Notes: generated by a model not told the origin, from the sequence alone. A stretch of DNA of 58,943 nucleotides from Planctomycetota bacterium (GCA_019456225.1 VRUI01000001.1:120678-179620); one strand, 5' to 3'; shown: positions 33,391-43,555, counted from the first letter of the stretch. A program made the numbers and translations.

Positions 33391-35973
33391 TTAACTATTG
33401 AAGCCTTTGAAATCGTCACTGTCTCCAAGTGGAATTACCTTTTCAGCAGACTCTTGATTTGTTTGAGCTTTTGCTGCACCACCGGCTATCTGATGGAATG
33501 TATGGTCAGAAGTCTTGAGCGTTCTGCTGTGGGAATTTGTATTGACCTGCGAGGAACCGCCTACCAGTGCAGACAGTTCATCGACAATACTGTTCATCTG
33601 TTCGGCCTGAGCACTTAGTTCTTCTGAAGCACTTGCCGATTCTTCAGCGTTTGCCGCGTTAGCCTGGGTGACCTTATCCATCTGATTAACCGCCGTGTTA
33701 ACCTGATCGATGCCCTGTGACTGTTCCTGGCTAGCTGCAGCGATCTCACCGACCAGATCGGTTGTTTTGCCAATACCTTCAACGATCTCTTCGAGAATTT
33801 TGCTGACTTCACCTGCGATCTCGACACCGTTGTTTGCATTCTTAACTGACTCTTCGATCATCCCTGAAGTATCCTTAGCAGCTTCCGCACTTCTCATCGC
33901 AAGATTGCGAACTTCTTCTGCTACGACAGCAAAACCCTTACCGGCTTCACCGGCACGAGCAGCTTCAACTGCTGCGTTCAATGCAAGAAGATTTGTCTGG
34001 AAAGCGATCTCATCGATAACCTTGATGATCTTAGCAGTTTCATCAGAACTCTTCTGAATATCCTGGATTGCTGTGTTCATGCGGCCCATAGACTCGTTAC
34101 CGGTATCTGCGGCTTTGCGAGCGTCAGCAGCAAGAGTATTAGCCTGCTGAGCATTATCAGCATTCTGCTTAGTCATGCTAGCCATCTCTTCAAGCGAACT
34201 TGAAGTCTCTTCCAATCCTGCCGCCTGCTCGGTAGCACCTTCAGCAAGTGACTGAGAAGCACTCGATACCTGGGTTGCCGCAGAAGTAACCTGATCGGAA
34301 CCTTCGGTCAAGCCGGCAATAATCTTGTTAATAGGCTTGGTTATCGAACGGATATTTCGCCAGGCTATCAGAACACCTGCAACAAGGCCGACGAATGCAA
34401 CAATTATTACTATTCTAATAAGGGCGGCACTCTGGGCTGTTAATGTTTTTGTATCGTCACTCATAAGCTGTTGCTGGCTATCCGCCATAGCTTCGAGATT
34501 CTTTTTGATAGCAAACGCTGTCGGTGCTGCCTTGGTTCCCAGCCATGTGTTAGCAAAGTTCCACTCTTGACCGTTACGAATCTCAAACATCTTAGGCGGC
34601 AGCGGAGCGAACTTACTTCGAGTCTCGGAAAATATCTTGAAAGCCTTGCGTTGCTCTGGAATCAGAAGATCAACATTGGCAGTTAAATCTTCGAACCGCT
34701 GAGTGTTTTTAGTCCAGAGACTTTCAAACTGCGTCTCGAACTTAGTGTCTCCTGAAAGCAGAAAGCCGCGAATTGCTCCAAGCCCAAGTCCCAGTGTTCC
34801 GCGCACGTCGGCCATCATTCCTAAAAGTGACTTACGAACAATTATATCATCTGCCAGCTTTCGTACCGACTGTCCAATACCTTCTGCACTGTTGTCACTT
34901 TCAAGGTCAAGCAGAATCTTAGCTACGGATCTATCTTGTGTAACAGCGGATGTGACAACAAGAATACCCATCAGGTCGCCATGCTTGAAATCCTTCTTAG
35001 GGCTGTTCTGATGCTCGTTGTGACAGGAAACACAGCCCTTTGCATTGGCCAAATCCGCCGTCGCGTAACGGTATGCAACTCCCGAACCCGTGGAGATAAA
35101 TTCAGCGTAGGGCGTTTTGGGGTCACGAGATAAGCTTTCCCATGCATTATTTTCAAATGCGTCACTAAGCCCCTTATCCTTGTTGATATTCCACTTACTC
35201 AGTAGATCATAACTATACCCGGCATTTTCGCCGAGAGACTCTGATGTCTCGCGTACAAATGTCGCAGGCAGCGGTATTGATCCCGTAGTTTCATGATAAT
35301 TCGAACCAGCTTTGAAATTCTCACTCTCCTTCTTAAGTTTGCCAATGACGTTCTTGGTGTAAAATGCGCGATCTGTTGTAACTTGTTCGGCGACAACCTT
35401 GGCAAGTTCTATTGCACTGGATCCTACTTGTGAAGCTGTGATTATGCTAGAGGTATCGTACTGAGCCTCGGCGTCGATCATTATGGTGATATTCGCTGCA
35501 AGCACCTTAGCCTTGGGGGCGGCATCTTCAAGCAGGACCTTCATAGCCGGAGTGTTCTCTACCGCCTGGCAGATATCCTCTATCTCCTGCTGGAACCTCT
35601 TGAAATCACCTAGTTTCGACTCGATAGTTCTAAGCCGCTCGATATTCTGCGGATCGGTCCAATTGACCGCAAACTCATTCATACTGGCCAGTGCCGGCTC
35701 AATTTCCTTCGACCACGCATTGGCACGTTCATTCTTGAACTTATCTTTGCCAAGAATCATATAACCACGAAGTGCCGCAAGCGAATGGTTGATTCCATTG
35801 AGCATATCCTTGCCCGCCATAGCGGTCGGCTGACGAAGTTCTGTTACCCGATTCTGAACCTTATTGACTGTCTTAACTTTTACAAATACTGTTACTGCTA
35901 CCATGACTATTAAAGCCATCATAACACCAAAACCTAACGCTAGTTTTGCACTTAGTTTCAAATTCTTAAACAT
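33391..35973 (-). CDS. Methyl-accepting chemotaxis protein with c-type haem sensor (DUF3365-like)
   Basis: 860 residues, inner membrane. A helix at about 12-31 is followed by a very long extracytoplasmic region of almost 500 residues. Near residues 314-318 it has a CVSCH haem-attachment motif inside a segment ([17 protein letters not shown]) typical of DUF3365/Tll0287-like sensors of gases or redox state. A second helix (about 510-535; [18 protein letters not shown]) leads to HAMP and a full signalling hairpin ([36 protein letters not shown]). The C-terminus lacks an obvious CheR-tethering pentapeptide. cheW is 35 bp upstream; no cheA is present in the window. The start has AAGGA nearby. Confidence 0.93.
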   Translation of the reverse strand: MFKNLKLSAKLALGFGVMMALIVMVAVTVFVKVKTVNKVQNRVTELRQPTAMAGKDMLNGINHSLAALRGYMILGKDKFKNERANAWSKEIEPALASMNEFAVNWTDPQNIERLRTIESKLGDFKRFQQEIEDICQAVENTPAMKVLLEDAAPKAKVLAANITIMIDAEAQYDTSSIITASQVGSSAIELAKVVAEQVTTDRAFYTKNVIGKLKKESENFKAGSNYHETTGSIPLPATFVRETSESLGENAGYSYDLLSKWNINKDKGLSDAFENNAWESLSRDPKTPYAEFISTGSGVAYRYATADLANAKGCVSCHNEHQNSPKKDFKHGDLMGILVVTSAVTQDRSVAKILLDLESDNSAEGIGQSVRKLADDIIVRKSLLGMMADVRGTLGLGLGAIRGFLLSGDTKFETQFESLWTKNTQRFEDLTANVDLLIPEQRKAFKIFSETRSKFAPLPPKMFEIRNGQEWNFANTWLGTKAAPTAFAIKKNLEAMADSQQQLMSDDTKTLTAQSAALIRIVIIVAFVGLVAGVLIAWRNIRSITKPINKIIAGLTEGSDQVTSAATQVSSASQSLAEGATEQAAGLEETSSSLEEMASMTKQNADNAQQANTLAADARKAADTGNESMGRMNTAIQDIQKSSDETAKIIKVIDEIAFQTNLLALNAAVEAARAGEAGKGFAVVAEEVRNLAMRSAEAAKDTSGMIEESVKNANNGVEIAGEVSKILEEIVEGIGKTTDLVGEIAAASQEQSQGIDQVNTAVNQMDKVTQANAANAEESASASEELSAQAEQMNSIVDELSALVGGSSQVNTNSHSRTLKTSDHTFHQIAGGAAKAQTNQESAEKVIPLGDSDDFKGFNS

Positions 35974-36008
35974 TTTCTGGTTCCTTAAAAATATAGTTTC
36001 AAAATTAT

Positions 36009-36515
36009 TTACAAATTAATCCCACCAAAATCCTCACCTGCCAGCACTTTGTCGATATCCAGCAGGATCTTAACGGTGTCTGCGATCTTACCCATACCCA
36101 GAATGAAATCAGTATCTACAGATGATCCAAACTGAGGAGCGTCTTCAATGTCGCCGCCTGCGATATCGAGAACTTCCTGAACATGATCGACAACAATGCC
36201 GGTCTGGAAATTGCGGTCGCCGTGGGATATCTCAACAACGATGATACAAGTTTCCTCGGTTACATCTGTGGTATCCATACCAAATTTAGCCCGAAGATCG
36301 ACGACAGGAATAACCTGACCACGCAGATTGATCACTCCTTTCACATGCGAAGGAGTCTGCGGAACGGCTGTAATATCCATATAGCCGATGATCTCACGAA
36401 CCTTCAATATCTCCAGCCCATACTCCTCATGGGCCAAAGCGAAGGTAAGATACTTACCCTCCTTGTTAGCAACGGCCTGGTTAACTTCTTCAGTGTGACT
36501 AGCTGTTACTTCCAT
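36009..36515 (-). CDS. cheW: Chemotaxis coupling protein CheW
   Basis: 168 residues from the ATG at 36515, which has AGGAG eight bases upstream (a TTG at 36539 has none). CheW bridges chemoreceptors and the kinase CheA at the inner membrane. The fold is recognisable from [40 protein letters not shown] and [10 protein letters not shown], and [20 protein letters not shown] 10-residue N-terminal extension precedes it. It is the promoter-proximal gene of a two-gene operon with the haem chemoreceptor, which should be its partner. Confidence 0.94.
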   Translation of the reverse strand: MEVTASHTEEVNQAVANKEGKYLTFALAHEEYGLEILKVREIIGYMDITAVPQTPSHVKGVINLRGQVIPVVDLRAKFGMDTTDVTEETCIIVVEISHGDRNFQTGIVVDHVQEVLDIAGGDIEDAPQFGSSVDTDFILGMGKIADTVKILLDIDKVLAGEDFGGINL

Positions 36516-37141
36516 AGTACTGTCTCCTAAATAATCCAATTAACACTTTCTTTGTCCATAAGCCTCTTCTAATTGTCCATTCCACTTAAAAAAGCAAGGA
36601 AATGGCTATAATTAAGCCGTGGTTATTACTTGCTGTATTACTTTCGTAAAAATCATTTAGTAAGATTAGAATAATCTTACATCTATTATTCTTCCACTAC
36701 CCACCTATAAACATGTGTCCGAAAATACCTTTGTCAGTTTACGAAAAATCGGCTTTCTGCAAAATCCATACTAAAAAATTCAAGTTAAAAAAAAATCCTG
36801 CTATGATAATTTTAGCCCCGCCTGAACCGTTATCGGACAAAAAAACACGCAAAGAATAGCATATTAATATTTGTATTCATTTAACATCTACGGAATTAAC
36901 CCTCTGCGTTTACTCCATATCGCCAAGTCTCAATATCCCCCGCTCGCCAGGTTAGTTCATCAGTCCGTAATGAAATGCGGCACAAAATGGTTAACATTTG
37001 GCACAAAATGGTGTTCTTTTTTGTTTTGTCCACTATAATAGAAGTTCTGATAATCGAAGAGTGCTCGTTTATTTTCAAAGGGCCTGCCAATGTATAATGA
37101 TCGACGAAAAAAAGGTTTAGTCTTATTGAAAGGTGTTTTTT
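36516..37141. other. Divergent intergenic region with a direct-repeat site
   Basis: 626 bp between cheW (minus) and the URO-D-like gene (plus). The part near cheW is AT-rich without a recognisable promoter. The part near 37000 holds two 13-bp direct repeats and a TATAAT hexamer. No gene is supported; an ORF on the minus strand across its right half is the antisense shadow of the downstream gene. Confidence 0.55.
36979..37039 (+). promoter_or_regulatory. Direct repeats and -10 element upstream of the URO-D-like gene
   Basis: GGCACAAAATGGT occurs at 36979-36991 and again at 37000-37012, exactly 21 bp apart (two helical turns). A TATAAT hexamer follows at 37034-37039, with no good -35. This is the layout expected for an activator binding as a dimer next to RNA polymerase. 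Confidence 0.55.
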
Positions 37142-38272
37142 ATGACTTCTAAAGAACGTGTTATGGGGGCTTTTAATCGGACCGGTTACGATCGTATTCC
37201 GATCAAGCATGAAGGGACGCCTGAGATCAACCACCTGATCATGGATCACTTTGGGCTTTCGAATATGGAGCAGCTTTTGCGGGTTGTCGGCGATGATTTT
37301 CGTTATGTTGAGCCTGTTTATATTGGACCGGAGCTTCGGACGTTTCCGGACGGCAGTGTCGAGGGGTATTTTGGCGAGCGATATACCTACGCCGAATTCG
37401 AAGGCGGCAAATATTTGGAGTCCAGCTATCAGCCTTTTGCCGGCGTTAGAAAACTCGAAGACCTCGACCGTTCGCATTTCCCCACAGCCGACTGGTTCGA
37501 TTACTCAACGATTAAACAGCAATGCGAAAAGATTAAAGATTATGCGGTATGCTGCGGTACTGCCGGAGACACCGATTTCATCAACGGGATCGCGCGGGCC
37601 CGCGGTATGGAGGAGGTGTTGATGGACCTGATAGATGACAATCCTGTGTATCTTGCAATAATGGATGCCCGGTTCGAGTTCTACTACGAACAACACAGGC
37701 GAACGCTTCAAGCCGCTGACGGTCTTGTCGATTTTGCTCATATCGGAGAAGATTACGGTACACAAAACGGTTTGATGATCAGCAGGGATATTTTCGAAAA
37801 GCATTTTGCCGAAAAGTATAAAAAATATGCCGACATGGTACACAGCTATGGGGCGAAGGTTATGCAGCATATTTGCGGCTGCTGTTACGAACTGCTTCCA
37901 CGGCTGATAGAGTTGGGCCTTGATGTTTATGATGTTGTTCAGCCGACGACGCCTGAGATGGATATCGCAAACCTGAAAAAGGAATTTGGCGGGGATCTGG
38001 TTTTTTGCGGATCAATGTGCGTTCAGACAACTATGGCATGGGGGACGCCGGAAGATGTTGAAAGAGAAGTGAAACGCCGGCTGGAACTGTTTGACAAAGG
38101 CGGGCTTTTTTTGGGGCCTACGCATGCGATACAGAGCGGCTCGCCGCTGGAGAATATTCTGGCTTTGTATAGAACGGCAGGGAGCCTTTGTGAAAATATT
38201 GGCGATTCTATCATCAATATTAAAGATAACGGTGGCGAAGTCGATAAAATCAATATGTCGAAACTGTTTTAA
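37142..38272 (+). CDS. URO-D / methyltransferase-type protein
   Basis: 376 residues from the ATG at 37142, eight bases after GAAAGG (a GTG at 37133 is less likely). It has the uroporphyrinogen-decarboxylase/cobalamin-methyltransferase TIM-barrel pattern: opening MTSKERVMGAFNRTGYDRIP, a middle DFAHIGEDYGTQNGLMIS, and the tail VMQHICGCCYELLPRLIELG with FCGSMCVQTTMAWGTPEDV. The ending GGLFLGPTHAIQSGSPLENI is usual for this group. These planctomycete paralogues are not haem-synthesis HemE enzymes; a methyl-transfer or sugar-related role has been suggested but not shown. The Cys/His-rich segment could bind zinc. A single-gene unit. Confidence 0.85.
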   Translation: MTSKERVMGAFNRTGYDRIPIKHEGTPEINHLIMDHFGLSNMEQLLRVVGDDFRYVEPVYIGPELRTFPDGSVEGYFGERYTYAEFEGGKYLESSYQPFAGVRKLEDLDRSHFPTADWFDYSTIKQQCEKIKDYAVCCGTAGDTDFINGIARARGMEEVLMDLIDDNPVYLAIMDARFEFYYEQHRRTLQAADGLVDFAHIGEDYGTQNGLMISRDIFEKHFAEKYKKYADMVHSYGAKVMQHICGCCYELLPRLIELGLDVYDVVQPTTPEMDIANLKKEFGGDLVFCGSMCVQTTMAWGTPEDVEREVKRRLELFDKGGLFLGPTHAIQSGSPLENILALYRTAGSLCENIGDSIINIKDNGGEVDKINMSKLF

Positions 38273-38540
38273 GTGTTGCGTTGTATTGAAAAGTTACTGA
38301 AAGACAGACGACGTACTGGACATAGTGGATATTGTCGACATTTCCCACCTATGGTTTTGGGCGTTTTTTTTGACTTTTTTTTGAAATTAATTGACAGAAA
38401 TCGCGAATAATTGCGATATTTTGCAATTAATGACGAAAAATGGCGCGCTTTTGAACGTTTTTTGACGGGCTATTCAGAGGACAACTAAATTCAACAAAGG
38501 TAGAATACCTGATTTCCGGGTATTCTGTGACAGGTTACAA

Positions 38541-39251
38541 GTGCGCAAGAAGAATATGTTTACATTCGATAACCGGGTTGTTCTGTACGGCCTTCAGGTA
38601 AAACCGGGGCCCCATACTGTTACCCTGTCCAAGAAAGGCAAGGGTGCGTTGTATTATTCGTGCTATCTTAGTTATTTCACCAAGGAAGAAGATGTCAAAG
38701 GTGCCGGCAACGAAATCTTCATCAAGCGTGAATATTTCAAGCTGGTTCCGTGGGCCGAAGAAGTGAAATTGGCCGATCCGGCAATAGCGGCAACACCGTC
38801 GGGCTTGCAGCAAAAACCACTCAATCAAACAGGACGAACGGAATTAAGGGCCGGTTATAAACGAGTGCCTTTGGTCTCCGGTGACACTGTAAACAGCGGC
38901 GACAAGATCGAAGTTGTTCTTAAGGTCACAGCTAAGAATACTTATGATTACCTTGCCTTTGAGGATATGAAACCGGCCGGTTGCGAACCTGTCGAAGTTC
39001 GCAGCGGAAGCCGCTGGGCCGGCGGAGTGTGTTCGCATATCGAATTCCGCGACGAAAAGGTTGTGTTCTTTGTCGGGCTGCTTGCCCAGGGCGAGCATGT
39101 CTTGCGATACAAGCTGCGCGCAGAAACACCGGGCGTATTCCATGCACTGCCGACTACCGGATTTGCTATGTATGCACCCGAGGTACGGGCAATAAGCGAT
39201 GAAATGAGGCTTGGCATTAAAGATACGGATGACACTGGAACCGACAAATAG
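38541..39251 (+). pseudogene. C-terminal fragment of an alpha-2-macroglobulin-like protein
   Basis: 236 residues matching only the last part of bacterial alpha-2-macroglobulins: ALYYSCYLSYFTKEEDVKGA, YFKLVPW, then SGDKIEVVLKVTAKNTYDYL, FEDMKPAGCEPVEVRSG and FHALPTTGFAMYAPEVRA. The full proteins are about 1500-2000 residues, with signal peptide, bait region and usually a thioester; all that is missing. The frame is open back to about 38465, where a stop occurs. CAGG before the GTG at 38541 could still allow translation of the fragment, without export. Most likely a deletion relic. The 268-bp spacer upstream holds only small AT-rich hairpins. Confidence 0.78.
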
Positions 39252-39314
39252 CCCTGAAATCGCAGAAAGTCACAAGTAGAATACATAAGTCCTTTTATCA
39301 TATATGCTTATCAA

Positions 39315-39344
39315 GGGAGCCTGCAAATATCATTGCAGGCTCCC
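39315..39344 (+). terminator. Strong hairpin, probable terminator
   Basis: GGGAGCCTGCAA (39315-39326) and TTGCAGGCTCCC (39333-39344) form a perfect 12-bp stem with a six-base loop, followed by TGTTGATTTGTT. It lies between the macroglobulin fragment and the transporter gene. The T-run is modest. Confidence 0.7.
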
Positions 39345-39519
39345 TGTTGATTTGTTAGTATATCCATGCCGCAATTCAATTGCAGATAAACTGCCAAAAC
39401 TTTCTCGACAGCAGTGCGGTATTGGTGTATAATACCCCAGCTTGTCGAATGAGCTTCAGGTTTTTATGTGAGACTGTCAATAATAATGTTTTCAAAGTTA
39501 AATTCGGAAATAAACATCG

Positions 39520-41373
39520 ATGACTAATAACAAGTACTTAACAGCACCGCTGCCAACAAAAAAAATGCCCGGCGGTATCCCGCACATCCTCACCCAGGAA
39601 ACGTTCGAGCGTTTCGGCTTTTATGGTATGAGATCTATCCTGGTGATATTTATGACTCAGTATCTTATGGGCGCATCAGGTGTGATGGAAGAAGCAAAAG
39701 CCAAAGAGTATTATCACTTGTTTGTGGCTATGACTTATTTAACACCAATCCTGGGAGCTATGATATCGGATGCGTTTTTGGGTAAATTCAAGACGATCAT
39801 GATATTTTCAATAATTAACATCCTTGGTTTGCTGGCTTTGGTTGTTGACCAAACACGTGTTGGACTTACGACGGGGCTTGTCTTGATCGCTATCGGGTCG
39901 GGATTTATAAAACCCAGTGTCTCTGCCAACGTTGGTGACCAGTTTGGTAAAGACAATAAACATTTGCTGGAAAAGGTCTATGGCTGGTTTTATTTTGTTG
40001 TCAACTTCGGTTCCTTCTTTTCATATATGCTGATCCCTTATCTTCTGGATAAATTCAGCCCGTCTATTCATAATGACTATGGCCCCCATACTGCAGCCCG
40101 TATCGCTTTCGGTATACCTGCCGCTTCAATGCTGCTGGCAACTCTGGTATTTTGGATGGGACGAAAAAGATTTGTCCATGCTCCACCTTCCGGTCTTGCA
40201 CATATCAAGAAGAGTCTAACTGGTGATGGGATCAAGATTCTCGGCAGACTTGCGGTTATCTATTCGTTCATTGCAATGTTCTGGGCATTGTTCACCCAGA
40301 TGGATTCGGCATTGATGCTGCTGGGAAAAGACTTGAATCTAAATTGGTTGGGTGTCAAGTGGCTGCCGCCACAGATAGGTGCTGCTAATCCATTGATAGT
40401 GATGGCTCTGATTCCAATATTCGCCTTCGGTGTCTATCCGATGATGAATAAAATATTTCGCTTAACACCACTCCGCAAGATATCAATAGGGCTCTTTATT
40501 GCAGCTTTGGCATTTGTTGTACCGGCATTGATCGAGATAAGGATCAGCGAGATTCGCCATGACAATCAACCAATAGGTGAAGTAGTATTCAACGGTAAAT
40601 CGATGACTGATCTTCGTATAGATTTTGATACTCCCGCAGCTAATGGCGATGCTGTCAAAGCCCTGATGGCTTCTCTACAGTTCGATAACTCCACCGAGGA
40701 TCCAAATACTATTGTTCGGACTGCACGGATAACACTTGCTGATGCTTCAGGTGCGGTGTATGAAAATGATGTTACAATAACAATTCTCCCAAAAGTTGAG
40801 CTGATTGACACTGAGATAGACACTGAGGTTGACAGCGGTATTGTGAAATTTACTACACAGGGCGATCCCGTTGATATTGCCTCAGTTGATTTTGACCTGC
40901 CCGATGATGCTAACTTCAATGGCGGGTATCTGCTAATTCATCGACAGAAGAATTTCAACTCAAAAGACAGATTCAGTATCAATATCAATTCCGATGTAGA
41001 TGCCGATATTAACACCGGGATAGGTAGAGATAAACCGAGTATTGCCTGGCTGGTCCTTGCGGTTTTGATATTGACAATAGCTGAAGTAATGGTTTCGATC
41101 ACCGTTCTTGAGTTCTCTTACACTCAGGCCCCAAAAGAAATGAAATCGCTTATAATGGCGGTTTCGTCGCTGGCGGTATTTGGCGGGAGTATGTTTGCGG
41201 CCCAGGTTAATCGTTTTATTTACGTTAAAGACGGGCCCAGTAAGCTCGAAGGGGCGAGCTATTTCTGGTTCTTTGCCGGAGCGATGCTGCTGACGGCTGT
41301 AGTGTTTATTCCGTTTGCGGCCCGCTATAAGGAACATACTTTTATCCAGGACGAAACTTCTGAGAGTGATTGA
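39520..41373 (+). CDS. POT/PTR-family peptide transporter with extracellular domain insertion
   Basis: 617 residues, inner-membrane proton-coupled di/tripeptide symporter. The family hallmark is clear: QETFERFGFYGMRSILVIFM with the proton-coupling ExxER-type motif (residues about 26-31), GSGFIKPSVSANVGDQFG, and YGWFYFVVNFGSF. Between the ninth helix (ISIGLFIAALAFVVPALIEI) and the tenth (SIAWLVLAVLILTIAEVMV), about residues 345-505 form a soluble beta-rich insertion. This is where animal PepT1/PepT2 carry their extracellular domain; most bacterial members lack one (established knowledge). The insertion contains DLRIDFDTPAANGDAVKALM and GYLLIHRQKNFN, matching the surface protein at 935-1250 in swapped order. 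The S9 peptidase gene follows after 19 bp. Confidence 0.93.
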   Translation: MTNNKYLTAPLPTKKMPGGIPHILTQETFERFGFYGMRSILVIFMTQYLMGASGVMEEAKAKEYYHLFVAMTYLTPILGAMISDAFLGKFKTIMIFSIINILGLLALVVDQTRVGLTTGLVLIAIGSGFIKPSVSANVGDQFGKDNKHLLEKVYGWFYFVVNFGSFFSYMLIPYLLDKFSPSIHNDYGPHTAARIAFGIPAASMLLATLVFWMGRKRFVHAPPSGLAHIKKSLTGDGIKILGRLAVIYSFIAMFWALFTQMDSALMLLGKDLNLNWLGVKWLPPQIGAANPLIVMALIPIFAFGVYPMMNKIFRLTPLRKISIGLFIAALAFVVPALIEIRISEIRHDNQPIGEVVFNGKSMTDLRIDFDTPAANGDAVKALMASLQFDNSTEDPNTIVRTARITLADASGAVYENDVTITILPKVELIDTEIDTEVDSGIVKFTTQGDPVDIASVDFDLPDDANFNGGYLLIHRQKNFNSKDRFSININSDVDADINTGIGRDKPSIAWLVLAVLILTIAEVMVSITVLEFSYTQAPKEMKSLIMAVSSLAVFGGSMFAAQVNRFIYVKDGPSKLEGASYFWFFAGAMLLTAVVFIPFAARYKEHTFIQDETSESD

Positions 41374-41392
41374 TTTTTAAAAGGAAAAGACT

Positions 41393-43441
41393 ATGCGAGT
41401 AATCAATTTGTTTCTGATCGTTTGTTTGACGACAGGTTGTGTAAGCGCCGAGAAAAATTCACAGAAGACGCATCCGTTTTCTGTTCATGATATGATGGCG
41501 ATGGATCGGATATCCGATCCGCAGGTTTCGCCTGATGGAAAGAAGATTGTTTTTACATTGCGAAAGACCGATCTGAAAGAAAATAAGGTCCGAACCGATC
41601 TCTGGCTTACAGGTGTCGACGGCAAAGGACTTCGCCAGCTGACATCGCATCCGGAAGGCGACTTTAATCCTCGCTGGTCAACTGACGGCAAGAGCATTTG
41701 GTTTCTCTCAGGCAGGAGCGAATCATCACAGGTTTACAAGATTCCTGTCGATGGAGGAGAAGCGCAGCAGGTAACCAGCCTGCCTCTTGATGTTTCTAAT
41801 CTGGTGGTATCTGCTGACGGTAAGCACATCGCTTTTACTATGCAGGTTTTTCCGGATGGCAGTTCCCCGGAGGCTACGAAGAAAAAACTCGATGCGATCG
41901 AAGAGAGCAAGTCCACCGGTGTGATCTATGACAAGGTGTTTATTCGCCACTGGGACACATGGAAGGACGGCAGGCGTTCGCATCTGTTCGTTTTACCGGT
42001 ATCCGGTGGGGAAGCTGTCGATGTGATGAGTGGTATGGATGCTGATGCTCCAACGATACCCTGGGGCGGGACCGAAGAGATCGCTTTTTCGCCCGACGGC
42101 AAAGAGATCGTTTTTTCTGCTCGCGATGTCGGCAGGGAGGAACCGTGGTCGACAGATGTTGATCTTTACCGTGTTCCTATCAACGGATCAACTGCGCCAA
42201 AGTGCATCACGGAGAAAAACAAGGCATGGGATACCGGTCCGCTTTTTTCTCCCGATGGTAAAATACTGGCATACCTGGCGATGACAAAGCCCGGTTACGA
42301 GTCGGATCGCTTACGCATAGTCCTGCACGACTGGGCAAGCGGCAAAAAACGTGTTCTTACAGAAAAATGGGACCGAAGCCCTTCGTCTATTTGCTGGTCG
42401 GCGGATGGCAAGACTATCTATGCAACTGCGACAAATGTTGGACAGAAGTCTTTGTTCGCTATTGATACGGCCAAAGGCAGGGTTCGCGTTGTCGTTAAAG
42501 ATGGGTCCGTAAGCTCGCCTTCTATTGCCGGAAAAAGAATTGTTTACGGCATGGACAATTTAAAGTCACCTGTTGAACTCTATTCGGTTAAGGCCGACGG
42601 GCGCGATATTCGTGCGATCACACAGATCAATAAAGTCAAGGTCGCAGCGGCTCGGATGGGCAGCTATGAGCAGTTTGTTTTTAAGGGGTGGAAAAACGAA
42701 AAAGTATATTGTTATGTGGTAAAGCCCGCCGATTTCGCTCCGGGCAGGACATACCCTGTCGCGTTTTTAATACACGGCGGCCCGCAGGGTTCTTTCGGCA
42801 ACCATTTTCATTATCGCTGGAATCCGCAGGTATACGCCGGGGCCGGATATGTATCAGTCATGATAGACTTCCACGGCTCTACAGGTTACGGGCAGGACTT
42901 CACTGATTCTATTGGCGGTGACTGGGGCGGCAAACCGCTGGTCGACCTTCAAAAAGGACTCGCTGCTTTCTTAAAGCGTTACCGCTGGGCAGACGCCAAC
43001 AGGGTAGGTGCTTTGGGTGCTTCTTTTGGCGGGTATATGATCAACTGGATCGAAGGCAATTGGCAGGGGGCTTTTAAATGCATGGTAAACCATGACGGCA
43101 ACCTGGATGAGCGGATGGCCTACTATGATACTGAAGAGCTTTGGTTTCCTGAATGGGATCATCGCGGAACGCCGTGGGACAACCCGAAAGGCTATGAAAA
43201 ACACAACCCCGTCAACTTTGTCAAAAACTGGAAAACTCCAATGCTCGTTATTCATGGCGCCCTGGATTACAGGGTAGTTGATACTCAGGGCATCGCGACA
43301 TTTAACGCCTTGCAGAGGCTTGGCATCGAAAGCAAATTTCTTTATTTCCCGGACGAAAATCATTGGGTGCTCAAGCCCCACAACTCCATTCTCTGGCACG
43401 ATACAGTAATCGGCTGGCTGGATCACTATCTTAAAAAATGA
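41393..43441 (+). CDS. S9 (prolyl-oligopeptidase/DPP-type) peptidase lipoprotein
   Basis: 682 residues. A short signal peptide with lipobox LTTGC (Cys 16) places it at a membrane, outside the cytoplasm. An N-terminal beta-propeller with repeated SPDGKKI/SADGKTI motifs is followed by the alpha/beta-hydrolase domain: oxyanion-region LIHGGPQGSFG, Ser 544 in GASFGGYM, Asp 625 in HGALDYRV and His 657 in DENHWVL. Such enzymes release dipeptides or short peptides from oligopeptides. AAAAGGAAAAG lies before the ATG. Immediately downstream of a peptide transporter gene, it probably supplies the transporter with substrates. Confidence 0.94.
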   Translation: MRVINLFLIVCLTTGCVSAEKNSQKTHPFSVHDMMAMDRISDPQVSPDGKKIVFTLRKTDLKENKVRTDLWLTGVDGKGLRQLTSHPEGDFNPRWSTDGKSIWFLSGRSESSQVYKIPVDGGEAQQVTSLPLDVSNLVVSADGKHIAFTMQVFPDGSSPEATKKKLDAIEESKSTGVIYDKVFIRHWDTWKDGRRSHLFVLPVSGGEAVDVMSGMDADAPTIPWGGTEEIAFSPDGKEIVFSARDVGREEPWSTDVDLYRVPINGSTAPKCITEKNKAWDTGPLFSPDGKILAYLAMTKPGYESDRLRIVLHDWASGKKRVLTEKWDRSPSSICWSADGKTIYATATNVGQKSLFAIDTAKGRVRVVVKDGSVSSPSIAGKRIVYGMDNLKSPVELYSVKADGRDIRAITQINKVKVAAARMGSYEQFVFKGWKNEKVYCYVVKPADFAPGRTYPVAFLIHGGPQGSFGNHFHYRWNPQVYAGAGYVSVMIDFHGSTGYGQDFTDSIGGDWGGKPLVDLQKGLAAFLKRYRWADANRVGALGASFGGYMINWIEGNWQGAFKCMVNHDGNLDERMAYYDTEELWFPEWDHRGTPWDNPKGYEKHNPVNFVKNWKTPMLVIHGALDYRVVDTQGIATFNALQRLGIESKFLYFPDENHWVLKPHNSILWHDTVIGWLDHYLKK

Positions 43442-43526
43442 ATCTGACGTGAGCGAGTTTTTTGTTGCTAAACAGAAGCCCTAAGCGCCAGCGCCGGGCT
43501 AATACGCTAAGAATACAGACCGTAGG

Positions 43527-43555
43527 ATGGGTGAAAATGCTTTTCTTTCACCCAT
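43527..43555 (+). terminator. Hairpin after the peptidase gene
   Basis: ATGGGTGAAA (43527-43536) and TTTCACCCAT (43546-43555) form a perfect 10-bp stem about 85 bp after the peptidase stop. No T-run follows. It could be a weak terminator or a dispersed repeat. Confidence 0.5.

Noticed and set aside
36896-37477. 193-residue minus-strand ORF
   Set aside because: More than half is antisense to the clearly real URO-D-like gene, and the rest is promoter DNA with direct repeats.
37142-38272. Haem-synthesis enzyme HemE
   Set aside because: The barrel pattern is URO-D-like, but the N-terminal HemE signature (PVWxMRQAGRY) is missing, so a paralogue with another function is more likely.
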